A stretch of DNA of 64,000 nt from NCBI RefSeq assembly GCF_001305515.1, contig NZ_LJYW01000001.1, positions 158,226-222,225 of the forward strand, given 5' to 3'. A program made the position numbers and the translations under genes. The notes beneath the pieces were generated by a model. The model worked only from the letters and a program-made list of their open reading frames with translations. It was not told where the DNA came from and ran no database searches. Positions within the stretch are counted from its first letter, which is position 1. The number at the start of each line of letters is the position of its first letter. The DNA is from Prosthecodimorpha hirschii. GTDB lineage: Bacteria > Pseudomonadota > Alphaproteobacteria > Rhizobiales > Ancalomicrobiaceae. Of this stretch, positions 45,590 to 56,332 are shown piece by piece.

Positions 45590-47833
45590 TCAGATACCCG
45601 GAAACCGGATCACATTGTCGGTGGCGACCGGTTCGGGCGCGACGCGCTGTCCGGTCCGGATGCGGTCGAAGGCACGGGCGATCGCATCGCCGAGCGCTGC
45701 CTCCGAGAAGGGCTTCCATAGGACTTCGATACCTGCCGGCGCCGCCTGCTCCAGCATCTCGCTGTAGCCGGTCATCAGGATCACGGGCAGGTCGGGTCGG
45801 CTGCGGGCCAGGCCCTCGGCGAGGTCGAACCCGGATTGACCCGGCATCACGACATCACAAAGAACCAACTCATAGGAGTTGCTCGCCAGCGCGGCCGCAG
45901 CCCGTTCGGCGTCGGCAACCCAATCGGCGGCATAGCCGAGACCCTTGAACATCCCCATCACGGAGGCCGCCACGCCGGGATTGTCCTCGACCAGCAGCAC
46001 GGCATGGCATGGCCGGTCCGCTTTCGCCGCCGGATCGCCCGGTTCCACGGAGGCCTGAACGGCCGTCTCGACCCGCGGCAGCCAGAGCGTGATCGACGTG
46101 CCCCGTCCCAGGGTGCTTTCGATCGTCACGGCTCCGCCGGCATTGCGGGCGAAACCGTAGACTTGGCTGAGACCGAGTCCCCGGCCCTTCCCGTGTCCCT
46201 TGGTGGTGAAGAACGGCTCGAAGACCTTGCCGAGATGATCGGGCGCAATCCCGGAGCCGGTATCGCGGATCGTGATCGCGACGGCCTCGCCAATCAGCGG
46301 CAGGGAGGCGTCGTCGGCGGCGACGTTACGGGCCGACAGGATCAGGCGCCCGCCCGCCGGCATGGCGTCGCGCGCATTGACGGCGAGATTGATGAGCGCC
46401 ACCTCGAACACATTGCGGTCGATCCGAACGGGCCCGAGGTCGCGCGCCATTTCCACCTCCACATCGATATCGGTGCGGGTGGACTGAACCATCAGACGTT
46501 TCATGTCCGCCGCCTGGTCCTGCAGATGGATCGTCGCGGCGTGGGCAGCGGATGGCCGCGAAAAGGCCAGCAATTGACGGGTCAGCGTCTGACCCCGCTC
46601 CGCCCCGGCCACGATGGCATCGATCAGACGGCCGGACCGGGCGGGTTCGGTGGCGCGCCGGCGCAGGGCCTCGGCGCTGCCGCGGACGATCATCAGGATA
46701 TTGTTGAAGTCATGCGCGACGCCGGCGGTGAGACGGGCCACGGCCTCCATCTTCTGTGCCTGATAGAGGGCCTCCTCGATGGCGTGCCGCTCTTCCTCCA
46801 TCTGCTCGCGGATCAATTGTTCATCTTCCAGCGCGCGGCGCGCCTTGCTTTCGCTCTCTGCGAACCGCGAGGCGATGCAGGTCATCGCGAACAGTCCGAG
46901 CGCACCCGCGATCCCGATCAGCAGAGGCCACAGCATGGCCTCCCGCCAGGCCTGCCAGACGCGGGCATCGTCGATCGAAACGGTGACATAGAGGGGGTAT
47001 CCGGCCACCTTGTGATAGCCGATCGTCCTGGGCACGTTTTCAAAGACACCGCGGCCCGCAATGACATCCCAATCCGGCTTCTTCGCGATCGTATTGAGGA
47101 ACCGCTCAAGCCGCGCCTCAGGGCTCTTGACGTTGGGCAGCTCCGGGAAACGGACCAAGACCGTTCCGTCATCGCGCCACAATGTGACATGATTAATTCC
47201 ACTATTACTGAATTTCCGAAAGTACGAATAGAAATAATCAGGCTGCACCGAGATCGCGGTCACGCCCGCAAAGCTCCCGTCATCGCGTACTCTGCGATGG
47301 CTTAGTTGAAAGAACTTCACATCCTGGACGCGACCACTCAAAAGGTCGCTGAGAAATGGCTTGTCATGCTTGACTTGAACCTGGAAATATTCCCGGTCCG
47401 ACAAATCAAGATTGGCGGGCAGAGGAAAGACGTTTGCGCTGATCAGAGGACGACCAGACTCATCGAGAACCCATATGTCTTGGACCTGGGGATAGTCCCG
47501 GCTGAAGCGCTGCAGCTTCAGATGCATCCGCCTTTCCTGGAGCCGAATCTGGTCGTTGGTAAGGCCGTCGGTCGCCTCATCGACATAGGCGCGGATCAGT
47601 TCGAAGGTGCCGAAGATCCGAGCAACATGCTCCTCGATCAGCATGAGCTGGCTCAGCACGGTCTCGCGGGCGCTGCGGACGCGCTCGAAATAGGACAGGA
47701 CAGCAAAGCCGGCCAGAAACGCAACGGGCACGAGCAGGCTGCCGACCGTCGCGATGCCGAAGGCCCAACGGCCCAGGGCCATTGAGCGCCCGGAAGCGCG
47801 GCTTCTCGAATCGACCGGTTCGGAAGGCTTCAT
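45590..47833 (-). CDS. Cache-domain hybrid sensor histidine kinase
   Basis: 747 residues. A first membrane helix (about 24-48) is followed by a periplasmic double-Cache sensor (about 55-297; DREYFQVQVKHDKPF and LSDLLSGR are typical) and a second helix (about 300-322). The kinase core has H374 in AGVAHDFNNIL, an ATPase domain with GRGLGLSQVYG, and a C-terminal receiver with Asp in VLCDVVMPGQSG. The HDFNN form is common in hybrid kinases with single-receiver ends. No partner regulator is adjacent. The ligand of the Cache domain is unknown. Confidence 0.9.
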   Translation of the reverse strand: MKPSEPVDSRSRASGRSMALGRWAFGIATVGSLLVPVAFLAGFAVLSYFERVRSARETVLSQLMLIEEHVARIFGTFELIRAYVDEATDGLTNDQIRLQERRMHLKLQRFSRDYPQVQDIWVLDESGRPLISANVFPLPANLDLSDREYFQVQVKHDKPFLSDLLSGRVQDVKFFQLSHRRVRDDGSFAGVTAISVQPDYFYSYFRKFSNSGINHVTLWRDDGTVLVRFPELPNVKSPEARLERFLNTIAKKPDWDVIAGRGVFENVPRTIGYHKVAGYPLYVTVSIDDARVWQAWREAMLWPLLIGIAGALGLFAMTCIASRFAESESKARRALEDEQLIREQMEEERHAIEEALYQAQKMEAVARLTAGVAHDFNNILMIVRGSAEALRRRATEPARSGRLIDAIVAGAERGQTLTRQLLAFSRPSAAHAATIHLQDQAADMKRLMVQSTRTDIDVEVEMARDLGPVRIDRNVFEVALINLAVNARDAMPAGGRLILSARNVAADDASLPLIGEAVAITIRDTGSGIAPDHLGKVFEPFFTTKGHGKGRGLGLSQVYGFARNAGGAVTIESTLGRGTSITLWLPRVETAVQASVEPGDPAAKADRPCHAVLLVEDNPGVAASVMGMFKGLGYAADWVADAERAAAALASNSYELVLCDVVMPGQSGFDLAEGLARSRPDLPVILMTGYSEMLEQAAPAGIEVLWKPFSEAALGDAIARAFDRIRTGQRVAPEPVATDNVIRFPGI

Positions 47834-47919
47834 CAGTCACTTGACCCGCGAACTGGCACCGTCCGTCCCACGGCCCCGACATTCCATCGCCTCGAATGTC
47901 TTGAAGGTCAATCGCCTCT

Positions 47920-48489
47920 TCAGGCGACGGTTGCAAGCCACAAGATTCCCGGTGTGTCGGGATCCGCCCGAAACGTCACGCGGTCAGGGAGAAGCAACGC
48001 GTCCATGGGGCCGAGGCGTTCGACGCGGTCTTCAACCGTCACGGTTCCGCCCCCGGTCTGCCAGAGCAACAGCCCGGGACCAGATGTCAGCTGCGTGCCG
48101 GACGCCAGGTCGATTCGCTCCAGGCGTGCGGCATGGCCTCGGCGGACCATCAGGTTCAGGTCGGTGACCGGCCCACCCGCCAGGCGGCCGACGGTCGGCG
48201 CGTCGCCCGGAAAGGCGAACGGATCCGAGCCGCGATCGAGCCGGACCGTGCCGATCCCCTCGACCGTCAGGATCAGACCGTCGCCGGACAGGATGCCGAT
48301 GATGCGGTCGATGCCCGGGAAGGTCGAGAACGGCCCGTCGCTGGCCACCTCGGCGGCCGAGAGCCGCCAGTCGAAGTCGTCGAGCCCCGCCCCGTCCGGC
48401 GAGACGGCGATCTCGGTCGTCACCCCGCCGCCATTCTTCCAGGGCTTAGGCACGCGGGCAGCGGCGGGGAGAAGGACGGGCCGGCTCAC
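47920..48489 (-). CDS. hutD: HutD family protein
   Basis: 189 residues of the HutD fold (bicupin): [44 protein letters not shown] and DLNLMVRR are its signatures. HutD accompanies hut genes and is thought to limit pathway overload, possibly by binding a pathway intermediate such as formylglutamate. GTG 48489 overlaps the urocanase stop by four bases, making it the last gene of the hut operon. Confidence 0.85.
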   Translation of the reverse strand: MSRPVLLPAAARVPKPWKNGGGVTTEIAVSPDGAGLDDFDWRLSAAEVASDGPFSTFPGIDRIIGILSGDGLILTVEGIGTVRLDRGSDPFAFPGDAPTVGRLAGGPVTDLNLMVRRGHAARLERIDLASGTQLTSGPGLLLWQTGGGTVTVEDRVERLGPMDALLLPDRVTFRADPDTPGILWLATVA

Positions 48490-50177
48490 CCGAGGATGCC
48501 CGGCAGGTCGAGCCCCTGTTCGCGGGCGCAATCGAGCGCGATGTCGTAGCCGGCATCGGCATGGCGCATGACGCCGGTCGCAGGATCGTTCCACAGCACC
48601 CGGCCGATGCGCTTCGCCGCCGCCTCACTGCCGTCGCAGCAGATGACCACGCCGGAATGCTGCGAGAAGCCCATGCCGACGCCGCCGCCGTGATGCAGCG
48701 AGACCCAGGTCGCCCCGGAGGCGCAGTTGAGCAGCGCGTTGAGCAGCGGCCAATCGGAGACCGCGTCGGAACCGTCCTTCATCGCCTCGGTCTCGCGGTT
48801 CGGCGAGGCGACCGAACCCGAATCCAGGTGGTCGCGGCCGATCACGACCGGCGCCTTCAGTTCGCCGCGCGCGACCATCTCGTTGAAGGCGAGGCCGAGC
48901 CGGTGGCGGTCGCCGAGGCCGACCCAGCAGATGCGCGCCGGCAGGCCTTGGAAGGCGATCCGCTCGCGCGCCATGTCGAGCCAGTTGTGCAGGTGCTTGT
49001 TGTCGGGCAGCAGTTCCTTGACCTTGGCGTCGGTCTTCCAGATGTCCTCCGGATCGCCCGACAGCGCCGCCCAGCGGAACGGTCCGATGCCGCGACAGAA
49101 CAGCGGCCGGATATAGGCCGGCACGAAGCCGGGGAAATCGAAGGCGTCGGCGACGCCCTCCTCCTTGGCCATCTGGCGGATGTTGTTGCCGTAGTCGAGC
49201 GTCGGCACGCCGGCATGGTGGAAGTCGAGCATGGCGCGGACATGGGCCGCCATCGAGGCGCGCGCCGCGGTCTCGACCGCCTTCGGATCGCTCTCGCGCC
49301 GGCTCGCCCATTCGTCCAGCGTCCAGCCGACCGGCAGGTAGCCGTTGATCGGATCATGCGCGGAAGTCTGGTCGGTGACCGCATCCGGGCGCACGCCGCG
49401 GCGCACCAGTTCCGGCAGGATCTCGGCGGCATTGCCGACGAGGCCGACCGAGAGAGGCTTCTTGTCGCGGCAGCTTTGCTCAATGATGGCAAGCGCTTCG
49501 TCGAGGTCCTTCGCCTGGACGTCGAGGTAGCGCGTCTTCAGCCGCATCTCGATGCGCGACGGCTGGCACTCGATCGCCAGACAGGAGGCCCCGGCCATGA
49601 CGGCGGCGAGCGGCTGAGCCCCGCCCATGCCGCCGAGGCCAGCGGTCAGAATCCAGCGGCCCGACAGGTCGCCGCCATAGTGGCGCCGGCCGACCTCGAC
49701 GAAGGTCTCGTAGGTACCCTGCACGATGCCCTGGCTGCCGATATAGATCCAGGAACCGGCCGTCATCTGGCCGTACATCATCAGGCCCTTGCGGTCGAGC
49801 TCGTGGAAATGGTCCCAGGTCGCCCAGCGCGGCACCAGGTTGGAATTGGCGATCAGCACGCGCGGCGCGTCGGCATGGGTGCGGAAGACGCCGACCGCCT
49901 TGCCGGACTGGACCAGAAGGGTCTGGTCTTCCTCCAGCCGCTTCAGCGTCTCGACGATCCGGTCATACTGGTCCCAGTCGCGCGCAGCGCGGCCGATGCC
50001 GCCATAGACGACCAGCTCGCCCGGCTTCTCGGCGACTTCCGGATCGAGATTGTTCATCAGCATGCGCAGCGGCGCTTCGGTCATCCAGCTCTTGGCGTTG
50101 AGCTCAGGACCGCGCGGGGCGCGAATGACGCGGGCATTGTCGATCCTGGAGACTGGGCGGGAGACGGGTCGGGTCAT
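48486..50177 (-). CDS. hutU: Urocanate hydratase (urocanase)
   Basis: 563 residues, full length for urocanase, the second enzyme of histidine degradation, which hydrates urocanate to imidazolone propionate using NAD. Conserved parts include [55 protein letters not shown] and, near the C terminus, [20 protein letters not shown] 50177 is chosen by family length and its ATGA overlap with the hutG stop. Cytoplasmic. Confidence 0.95.
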   Translation of the reverse strand: MTRPVSRPVSRIDNARVIRAPRGPELNAKSWMTEAPLRMLMNNLDPEVAEKPGELVVYGGIGRAARDWDQYDRIVETLKRLEEDQTLLVQSGKAVGVFRTHADAPRVLIANSNLVPRWATWDHFHELDRKGLMMYGQMTAGSWIYIGSQGIVQGTYETFVEVGRRHYGGDLSGRWILTAGLGGMGGAQPLAAVMAGASCLAIECQPSRIEMRLKTRYLDVQAKDLDEALAIIEQSCRDKKPLSVGLVGNAAEILPELVRRGVRPDAVTDQTSAHDPINGYLPVGWTLDEWASRRESDPKAVETAARASMAAHVRAMLDFHHAGVPTLDYGNNIRQMAKEEGVADAFDFPGFVPAYIRPLFCRGIGPFRWAALSGDPEDIWKTDAKVKELLPDNKHLHNWLDMARERIAFQGLPARICWVGLGDRHRLGLAFNEMVARGELKAPVVIGRDHLDSGSVASPNRETEAMKDGSDAVSDWPLLNALLNCASGATWVSLHHGGGVGMGFSQHSGVVICCDGSEAAAKRIGRVLWNDPATGVMRHADAGYDIALDCAREQGLDLPGILG

Positions 50178-51007
50178 GGACGGGCTCCTTCGAGCGCAAA
50201 GGCAAGGCAGGTCTTGAGGACGGAGACGAGGCGGTCGCGCATCGGCGCGGCGAAGGCGGGGTCCCACGGCGCCGGCCAGGTGTCGGGGCCGAGCCGCCCG
50301 GCCGGATCGGACATGTAGCCGCGACAGGCGAGTTCCATCTGTACCGCATGGACGCCGTCGTCCGGCCGGCCGAGGCTGCGGGTGATGAAGCCGCCCTTGA
50401 AGCGGCCGTTGGTGACGCGGTCGAAGCCGCCGCCCGACACCGCCGCCTCGATTCCGGCGGTCAGCGCCGGATCGCAGCTCTGACCCGAATTGGTGCCGAT
50501 GTTGAAGTTCGGCAAGGCGCCCTCGAACAGGCGCGGAATGACCGAACGGATCGAGTGGCAGTCATAGACCACGACCCGCGGATGGAGCGCCCGCAGCCGC
50601 ACGATCTCGGCGGCGAGCGCCGCGTGGTAGGGCTCGAAATAGGTCTCCCGCCGTGCCGCGATCTCGGCCGCGTCGGGCTCCTGCCCGGACCGGTAGAGCG
50701 GCTCGCCGTCGAAGGTCTCGACCGGGCACAGGCCGGTCGTCGCCTGGCCCGGATAGAGCGAGACACCGGAAGGGTCGCGGTTCACGTCGATCACGGTGCG
50801 CGAGACCGCCGTGTGGACCACGGTCGCGCCGAGCCCGGCGGCGAAGTCGTACAGCCGGTCGATCCACCAGTCGGCGTCCTTGCGCGCCAGCCAGGGCGAG
50901 ACGAGCCGGTCCTCGATCGCGGCCGGGATGTCGGTCCCGGTATGGGGGATCGAGACCAGCAGCGGCGCGTCGCCGCACGTGACGGTCAGCCAGCCGGACG
51001 CGGTCAT
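50174..51007 (-). CDS. hutG: N-formylglutamate amidohydrolase
   Basis: 277 residues of the FGase family: [16 protein letters not shown] with the first metal His, [51 protein letters not shown] and the late [11 protein letters not shown]. It splits N-formylglutamate to glutamate and formate, the last step of the five-step histidine route. That route needs formiminoglutamate deiminase (HutF), which is not in the window. Its ATG shares a base with the hutH stop. Confidence 0.9.
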   Translation of the reverse strand: MTASGWLTVTCGDAPLLVSIPHTGTDIPAAIEDRLVSPWLARKDADWWIDRLYDFAAGLGATVVHTAVSRTVIDVNRDPSGVSLYPGQATTGLCPVETFDGEPLYRSGQEPDAAEIAARRETYFEPYHAALAAEIVRLRALHPRVVVYDCHSIRSVIPRLFEGALPNFNIGTNSGQSCDPALTAGIEAAVSGGGFDRVTNGRFKGGFITRSLGRPDDGVHAVQMELACRGYMSDPAGRLGPDTWPAPWDPAFAAPMRDRLVSVLKTCLAFALEGARP

Positions 51008-52533
51008 CAGACGAGCTCCGGCAGGTCGAGGCCGGCGGCGGCGATGACGGCGCCGGTCCGGACCAGACGGTTGGCGGCCTCCATGTCCGGATGGAAGTGG
51101 CGGTCGTCGTCGAGATGCGGCACCGCGGCGCGCACCGACCGGCGGACGGCTTCGAGCGGCGCCGAGGAGGTCAGCGGCGCATGGAAATCGACGCCCTGCG
51201 CGGCGGCCAGAAGCTCGATCCCGATCACCGCATCGGCATTGGCGATCATGCCGAGGAGACGGCGCGCACCATGGCCGGCCATGGAGACGTGGTCCTCCTG
51301 GTTGGCCGAGGTCGGGATCGAATCGACACTGGCCGGATGGGCCATCTGCTTGTTTTCGGAGACCAGCGCGGCGGCGGTCACCTGTGGGATCATGAAGCCG
51401 GAATTGAGCCCCGGCTTCGGCGTCAGGAAGGCCGGCAGACCGGACAGCGCCGGATCGACCAGCATGGCGATGCGACGTTCGGCGATCGAGCCGATCTCGC
51501 ACACCGCCATGGCGATCATGTCAGCCGCGAAGGCGACCGGCTCGGCGTGGAAATTGCCGCCCGACAGGGCCTCGCCCTCCTCCGCGAAGATCAGCGGATT
51601 GTCGGAGACGCCGTTCGCTTCCGTGCCGAGAAGCCCGGCGGCGCTTCTGAGCACGTCGAGGACCGCGCCCATGACCTGGGGCTGGCAACGCAGGCAGTAG
51701 GGATCCTGCACGCGCGGATCGTCGACCAGATGCGACTGGCGGATGGCGCTGCCGGCCATCAGGCGGCGCAGCGCATCGGCCGTTTCGATCTGGCCCCGAT
51801 GGCGGCGCAGGCGATGGATGCGCGGATCGAACGGGGCGTCGGAGCCGCGCGCCGCGTCGGTCGAGAGCGCGCCGGTCACCAGGGCGGTCCGGAACAGCCG
51901 TTCGGCCTCGAACAGACCGGCCAGCGCATAGGCGGTCGAGAACTGGGTGCCGTTGAGGAGCGCCAGCCCCTCCTTGGCGCCGAGCGTCAGCGGCGCAAGC
52001 CCGGCCCGCGCCAGCGCATCGGCGGCCGGGACATGGGCGTCGCCGACCAGGATATGGCCGACGCCGATCATGGCGGCGGTCATATGGGCGAGCGGCGCGA
52101 GGTCGCCGGAGGCACCGACCGAGCCCTGGCAGGGCACGACCGGGATCAGGTCGCGCGCCAGCATGGCGACCAGGAGATCGATCACCTCCGGCCGGACGCC
52201 CGAGGCGCCCTGCGCAAGGCTCGCGAGCTTCAGCGCCATCATCAGCCGCGCGACCGGCTTCGGCATCGGCGCGCCGGTTCCGGCGGCATGGCTTAGCACG
52301 ATGTTGCGCTGGAGCGTTTCCAGGTCGGCATCGGCGATCCGCACGCTGGCGAGTTTCCCGAAGCCGGTATTGATGCCGTAGACGGGCGCACCGGCCGCGA
52401 GGATGCGGCGGACGGCCTCGGCACTGGCGGCGATCTTCGGACGGCAGGCCGGATCGAGCGCCAGGTCGGCGCCCTGCCAGACGGCACGCCAGGACGCGAG
52501 CGAGACCTCGCCGGGATGGATCGGAATGCTCAT
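51007..52533 (-). CDS. hutH: Histidine ammonia-lyase
   Basis: 508 residues. The catalytic MIO group forms from Ala-Ser-Gly in [15 protein letters not shown]. Other family parts: [42 protein letters not shown] and [12 protein letters not shown]. It deaminates histidine to urocanate. Starts within a four-base overlap with hutI and ends against hutG. Confidence 0.95.
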   Translation of the reverse strand: MSIPIHPGEVSLASWRAVWQGADLALDPACRPKIAASAEAVRRILAAGAPVYGINTGFGKLASVRIADADLETLQRNIVLSHAAGTGAPMPKPVARLMMALKLASLAQGASGVRPEVIDLLVAMLARDLIPVVPCQGSVGASGDLAPLAHMTAAMIGVGHILVGDAHVPAADALARAGLAPLTLGAKEGLALLNGTQFSTAYALAGLFEAERLFRTALVTGALSTDAARGSDAPFDPRIHRLRRHRGQIETADALRRLMAGSAIRQSHLVDDPRVQDPYCLRCQPQVMGAVLDVLRSAAGLLGTEANGVSDNPLIFAEEGEALSGGNFHAEPVAFAADMIAMAVCEIGSIAERRIAMLVDPALSGLPAFLTPKPGLNSGFMIPQVTAAALVSENKQMAHPASVDSIPTSANQEDHVSMAGHGARRLLGMIANADAVIGIELLAAAQGVDFHAPLTSSAPLEAVRRSVRAAVPHLDDDRHFHPDMEAANRLVRTGAVIAAAGLDLPELV

Positions 52534-53750
52534 CGGCCTCTCCGGATGCGGGCGTGCAGGGGATTGAAACCGAGCCGGTAGACCAGCTCGGCGGGACGCT
52601 CGATGTCCCAGATGGCGAGATCGCACCACTTGCCGGCCTCGATCGTGCCGGTCTCGGCCGCCGGCCCGAGCGCCTGGGCGGCGTGGCGCGTGATGCCGAG
52701 GAGGCATTCCTCGACGGTCATGCGGAACAACGTCGCCGCCATGTTCATGGTCAGCAGCAGCGAGGTCATCGGCGAGGTACCGGGATTGCAGTCGGTCGCT
52801 ACCGCCATCGGGACGCCGGCCGCCCGGAACAGGTCGATCGGCGGCGCCTTGGTCTCGCGGATGAAATAGAAGGCGCCGGGCAGGATCACCGCCACCGTGC
52901 CGGCCGCCGCCATCGCCGCGGCACCCTCGGCGTCGGTATATTCGAGATGGTCGGCCGACAGCGCGCCGAAGCGCGCGGCGAGCGCGGCCCCGTGCAGGTT
53001 GGAGAGCTGGTCGGCATGAAGCTTGACCGGCAGGCCGAGCGCCGTCGCGGCTTCGAACACGCGGGCCATCTGCTCCGGCGAGAAGGCGATGCCCTCGCAG
53101 AAGCCGTCGACCGCATCGGCGAGACCGTCCGCAGCGATGGCCGGCAGCATCTCGGCCGCGACCTTGGCGATATAGGCGTCCTTGTCGCCGCCGGCCTCGA
53201 CCGGCAGCGCATGGGCGCCGAGGAACGTGGTGGCGACGCCGATGTCGCGGACCGCAGCGAGACGGCGTGCGGCGCGCAGCTGCTTGGCCTCGTTGTCCAG
53301 ATCCAGGCCGTAGCCGGACTTGACCTCGACGGTGGTCACACCCTCGGCGATCAGGGCATCGAGCCGCGGCAGCGTCGCGGCGACGAGATCGGCCTCGCTC
53401 GCCGCGCGCGTCGCCTTGACGGAGGAGACGATGCCGCCGCCGGCGCGTGCGATCTCTTCGTAGCTCGCCCCCTGCAGGCGCAGTTCGAATTCGTGGGCGC
53501 GATCGCCGGCATGGACCAGATGGGTGTGGCAGTCGATCAGGCCGGGCGTGATCCAGCGGCCGGCGCAATCGACCGTCTCGGCGGCATCGCGCAGGCCCGC
53601 CGGCATGTCGGCTTCCGCGCCGGCATAGACGATCCGGCCGCCGCTTGAGGCGACGGCGCCGGCCTCGACGATCCCGAGCCCCGGCAGGCCGGGGGCCATG
53701 GTGGCGAGCCGGGCATTGCGCCAGAGGCGGTCGGGTCGGGGCATGGTCAT
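52530..53750 (-). CDS. hutI: Imidazolonepropionase
   Basis: 406 residues of the amidohydrolase superfamily: [19 protein letters not shown] with the HxH metal pair, [38 protein letters not shown] and [12 protein letters not shown]. It hydrolyses imidazolone propionate to formiminoglutamate. ATG 53750 (MTMPRPD) follows GGGAGAGCG; the open frame extends upstream over the operator and is not coding there. First gene of hutI-H-G-U-D. Confidence 0.95.
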   Translation of the reverse strand: MTMPRPDRLWRNARLATMAPGLPGLGIVEAGAVASSGGRIVYAGAEADMPAGLRDAAETVDCAGRWITPGLIDCHTHLVHAGDRAHEFELRLQGASYEEIARAGGGIVSSVKATRAASEADLVAATLPRLDALIAEGVTTVEVKSGYGLDLDNEAKQLRAARRLAAVRDIGVATTFLGAHALPVEAGGDKDAYIAKVAAEMLPAIAADGLADAVDGFCEGIAFSPEQMARVFEAATALGLPVKLHADQLSNLHGAALAARFGALSADHLEYTDAEGAAAMAAAGTVAVILPGAFYFIRETKAPPIDLFRAAGVPMAVATDCNPGTSPMTSLLLTMNMAATLFRMTVEECLLGITRHAAQALGPAAETGTIEAGKWCDLAIWDIERPAELVYRLGFNPLHARIRRGR

Positions 53751-53763
53751 CGCGCTCTCCCTG

Positions 53764-53790
53764 CGGTCATTATGTATAGACATATGACCG
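53764..53790. promoter_or_regulatory. HutC-like operator upstream of hutI
   Basis: CGGTCAT and ATGACCG form perfect 7-bp arms around a 13-bp centre that itself contains ATGTATAGACAT, with arms ATGT and ACAT. HutC, a GntR-type repressor, binds TGTATA-like palindromes before hut genes and responds to urocanate. The site lies 14-40 bases before hutI. No hutC gene is in the window. Confidence 0.6.
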
Positions 53791-53937
53791 GACCACACGC
53801 AAGAGGGTGGTCGGTATTTCCCCCTTCCGAAGGCGCGATGACAAGGCGACAGAGCACAAGCGACGCACGGAAACGCAAACGGGGCGCCGCATGGCGGCAC
53901 CCCGGGATCAGGCGAACGGCAGGAAAAAGGCGGCGGA

Positions 53938-54633
53938 TCAGTTCGTGATCAGCGCATACTTGTTGGCGTGCTGGCCGCGGTTGATCACCTTGACGGTGAA
54001 ACTGCCGTTCCAGCGCGGCGTCCAGCCGCAATAGACCACGTCGCTGGCGTCGGTATCCGAGCAGATCAGGTTGCCGTTCTGGTCGTAGACGAAGAGATCG
54101 AGATCGGTGCGGCCGGAGCCTTCGGCATAGACCTCGGCATAGCGGCCGCCGGCGAAGCCGACATTGGAATAGGTATCGGTGCCGCGCGCCGGCACGACAT
54201 TGACGTTGTAGCCCGGGCCGGCCAGGCGCCCCTTCGGCTGCGTCGCGACCACGTCGTCGGCCAGGGCCGCGATGGTCGGGTCGTTGCGCGACATGGCCTT
54301 GGCCTCGGCCAGGATCGAGGCGACCGTCAGGATGGCGCTGTCGTCGGTCGCCCCCGTGGCGCCGCCTTCGGTCTTCGGCTGGCGCTCGATCGGGTGCAGC
54401 GGGGCCTGGGCGCGCAGCTGCGCGGCGACCACCAGGGCGGCGGGGCTGCGGTTGGCGCGGCCGAAATCGACCAGTTCGCGGGACATCTGCAGGTATTTGG
54501 CGATCGCCTCGCCGTCTTTCTTGGCGGACCCATCGGCGCGGTTGACGCCCTCCTGGGATGACGCCGGGACGGCAAGGCCGGCGAGGAGGGAGCCGGCGAG
54601 AAGGACGGCAATGCGAACCGGACGCGTGATCAT
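53938..54633 (-). CDS. Secreted protein with a pre-peptidase-C-like domain, unknown function
   Basis: 231 residues. A signal peptide ([20 protein letters not shown]) is followed by a helical middle region (about 40-130) and a C-terminal beta-rich part, [19 protein letters not shown], then [19 protein letters not shown] and [11 protein letters not shown]. That part is like the pre-peptidase C-terminal (PPC) fold used in secreted proteins. No enzyme domain is attached, so it may bind envelope material. It lies between hut and a divergent protease/two-component operon. Confidence 0.7.
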   Translation of the reverse strand: MITRPVRIAVLLAGSLLAGLAVPASSQEGVNRADGSAKKDGEAIAKYLQMSRELVDFGRANRSPAALVVAAQLRAQAPLHPIERQPKTEGGATGATDDSAILTVASILAEAKAMSRNDPTIAALADDVVATQPKGRLAGPGYNVNVVPARGTDTYSNVGFAGGRYAEVYAEGSGRTDLDLFVYDQNGNLICSDTDASDVVYCGWTPRWNGSFTVKVINRGQHANKYALITN

Positions 54634-54755
54634 GATTTCCCCCGTGGCATCGAACCGGCAGCGAGCCGGATCGCGAGAACCGGCCCGCCCACCCGGTTGA
54701 AACGCGACGGCGGGACCTTAAGCCCTTGCACCGCCACGACGCAACGACGGCCTGC

Positions 54756-54840
54756 GTGACAAATTCCGTCATCCGCATGGTCGGTTGCGCCGCCGGGGCG
54801 TGCGACGGTGCATCCCTCGCAGGATGACGGAATTTTTCAC
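54756..54840. repeat. Paired 21-bp inverted repeat in a divergent intergenic region
   Basis: GTGACAAATTCCGTCATCCGC (54756-54776, minus its last base in the other arm) recurs inverted as GCAGGATGACGGAATTTTTCAC (54819-54840) with two or three differences. The two copies are about 42 bases apart and stand between divergently transcribed genes for a secreted protein and an HtrA-like protease. They look like paired sites for one dimeric regulator, or a large hairpin. Confidence 0.7.
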
Positions 54841-54916
54841 GGGAGGACGTCGTCGCGAGAGGGTAAAACGGCATGTCCTTCGACTCGAACCCCGCTCTCC
54901 GGGCGGCACGGTGACC

Positions 54917-56323
54917 ATGGGCCGACGCGCATTCCCCCTCGTCCTTGCCGGCGTCTTTGCCGTCACTCTCGCCGCCGGCGCGATCCTGCTGATCCGCCCG
55001 AGCTGCAGTTGTGCGCCGGCCCCGCGGACCTCCGCCGCCGATCCGGCGCCGCCGGCCGCTCCGGCCCCGTCCGCCAGCCCAGCTTCGATCGCCCTGGCGG
55101 CGACCTTTTCGGTCCATGCCCTCGGCGGAGAGGAGGCGCCGGCCGTCGGCACGGCCTTCCGCGACGCCGCGACCGGGTTGATCGTGACCACCGCCCATGT
55201 CGTCGGCGAGGCCGAGGCGGTCATGCTGGTCGACCGCAACGGCCACCGGGCTGAGGCGCGCGTCGCCGCCCGCGATGCGATCAAGGATATCGCCGCTCTG
55301 ACCGGCGGGCCGAACGGGCCGGGTCTCCTGGTTGCGACCGAGGATCGCCTGATTCCCGGCGACGAGGTCCTGGCCGTCGGCGCCCCGCTCGGACTCGGCC
55401 ATTCGGTCACCCGCGGCATCGTCTCGGCGCTCGGTCGAGAGATCGATGCGCGCTCGCCCTATCCGGCCATCCAGCACGACGCCGCGCTCAATCCCGGCAG
55501 TTCGGGCGGACCGCTGGTCGACCGCGCCGGCCGCGCCGTCGGCCTCAATGCCGCCATGCCGGACGGCTTCCGGCGCAATGTCGGCATCGGCTACGCCATT
55601 CCGGGCTCGGTGGTCGCCCGCTTCCTGGCCGATGTCGCCGCCGGCCGGCCGGTCGGCACGCGCACCATCGGGCTGGTCGCGCGGAGCATCGAAGGCGAAC
55701 TGGCGCGGGCGCTCGGCACCCCGGCCGGCAGCGGCGTCCTGGTCGAGGAGATCGCGCCGGGCGAAGCCGCCGACCGGGCCGGCTTGCGGGCGGGCGACGT
55801 GATCGTCGGAGCTGCCGGCCGCAAGGTCGGGCGCGCCTTCGACCTGACGCTGGCGGTCGATGCGGCCGGCATCGACAGGCCGGTGCCCCTGACCGTGCGC
55901 CGGGCCGGAACCGAACTGACGCTCAACCTGCCGCCCGCACCGTCGTCCGTCGTTACCCCGTTTGCGGCGCTGACGCCCGACGGAAGGGCTGCGCCGCTCG
56001 CCGCCGGCCGTCCCGATGCCGCCGGTCTCGGCCTTGCCTTCGCGTCGAGCGGCAGCGAACTCGCCGAACCGGATGCCGGCACGCCGGCTGCGGCCGCCGG
56101 CATCCGCGCCGGCGATACCGTCCTGGCGGTCGGCACCGATCCGGTCGCCTCCGCCGACGACGCCCGAACGCGGGTCGCCGCCCGCCCGGCCGCCACCGCC
56201 GTGTTGCTGCTGCGCGGTGCCGACGGCGGCACCCGCTACGTCCTGGTCGATCCGACCAAGGGTCCCGGCGACAACCTGGGTGCGCGGGGCAACGTCCGAC
56301 CCCGCGACAGCATCGGCTTCTGA
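54917..56323 (+). CDS. HtrA-like S1C serine protease with two PDZ-like domains
   Basis: 468 residues. An N-terminal anchor (PLVLAGVFAVTLAAGAILLI) leads to an Ala/Pro linker and a trypsin-like domain. The triad reads H94 in TTAHVVG, D124 in AIKDIAAL and S196 in NPGSSGGPLV. Two PDZ-type modules follow (about 255-345, and 370-450 with AGIRAGDTVLAVG). Such proteases act in periplasmic quality control. ATG 54917 is taken (GTG 54911 and an upstream ATG 54824 are possible). Ten bases separate it from the response regulator gene, so protease and two-component system form one operon. Confidence 0.8.
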   Translation: MGRRAFPLVLAGVFAVTLAAGAILLIRPSCSCAPAPRTSAADPAPPAAPAPSASPASIALAATFSVHALGGEEAPAVGTAFRDAATGLIVTTAHVVGEAEAVMLVDRNGHRAEARVAARDAIKDIAALTGGPNGPGLLVATEDRLIPGDEVLAVGAPLGLGHSVTRGIVSALGREIDARSPYPAIQHDAALNPGSSGGPLVDRAGRAVGLNAAMPDGFRRNVGIGYAIPGSVVARFLADVAAGRPVGTRTIGLVARSIEGELARALGTPAGSGVLVEEIAPGEAADRAGLRAGDVIVGAAGRKVGRAFDLTLAVDAAGIDRPVPLTVRRAGTELTLNLPPAPSSVVTPFAALTPDGRAAPLAAGRPDAAGLGLAFASSGSELAEPDAGTPAAAAGIRAGDTVLAVGTDPVASADDARTRVAARPAATAVLLLRGADGGTRYVLVDPTKGPGDNLGARGNVRPRDSIGF

Positions 56324-56332
56324 GGAGGGACC

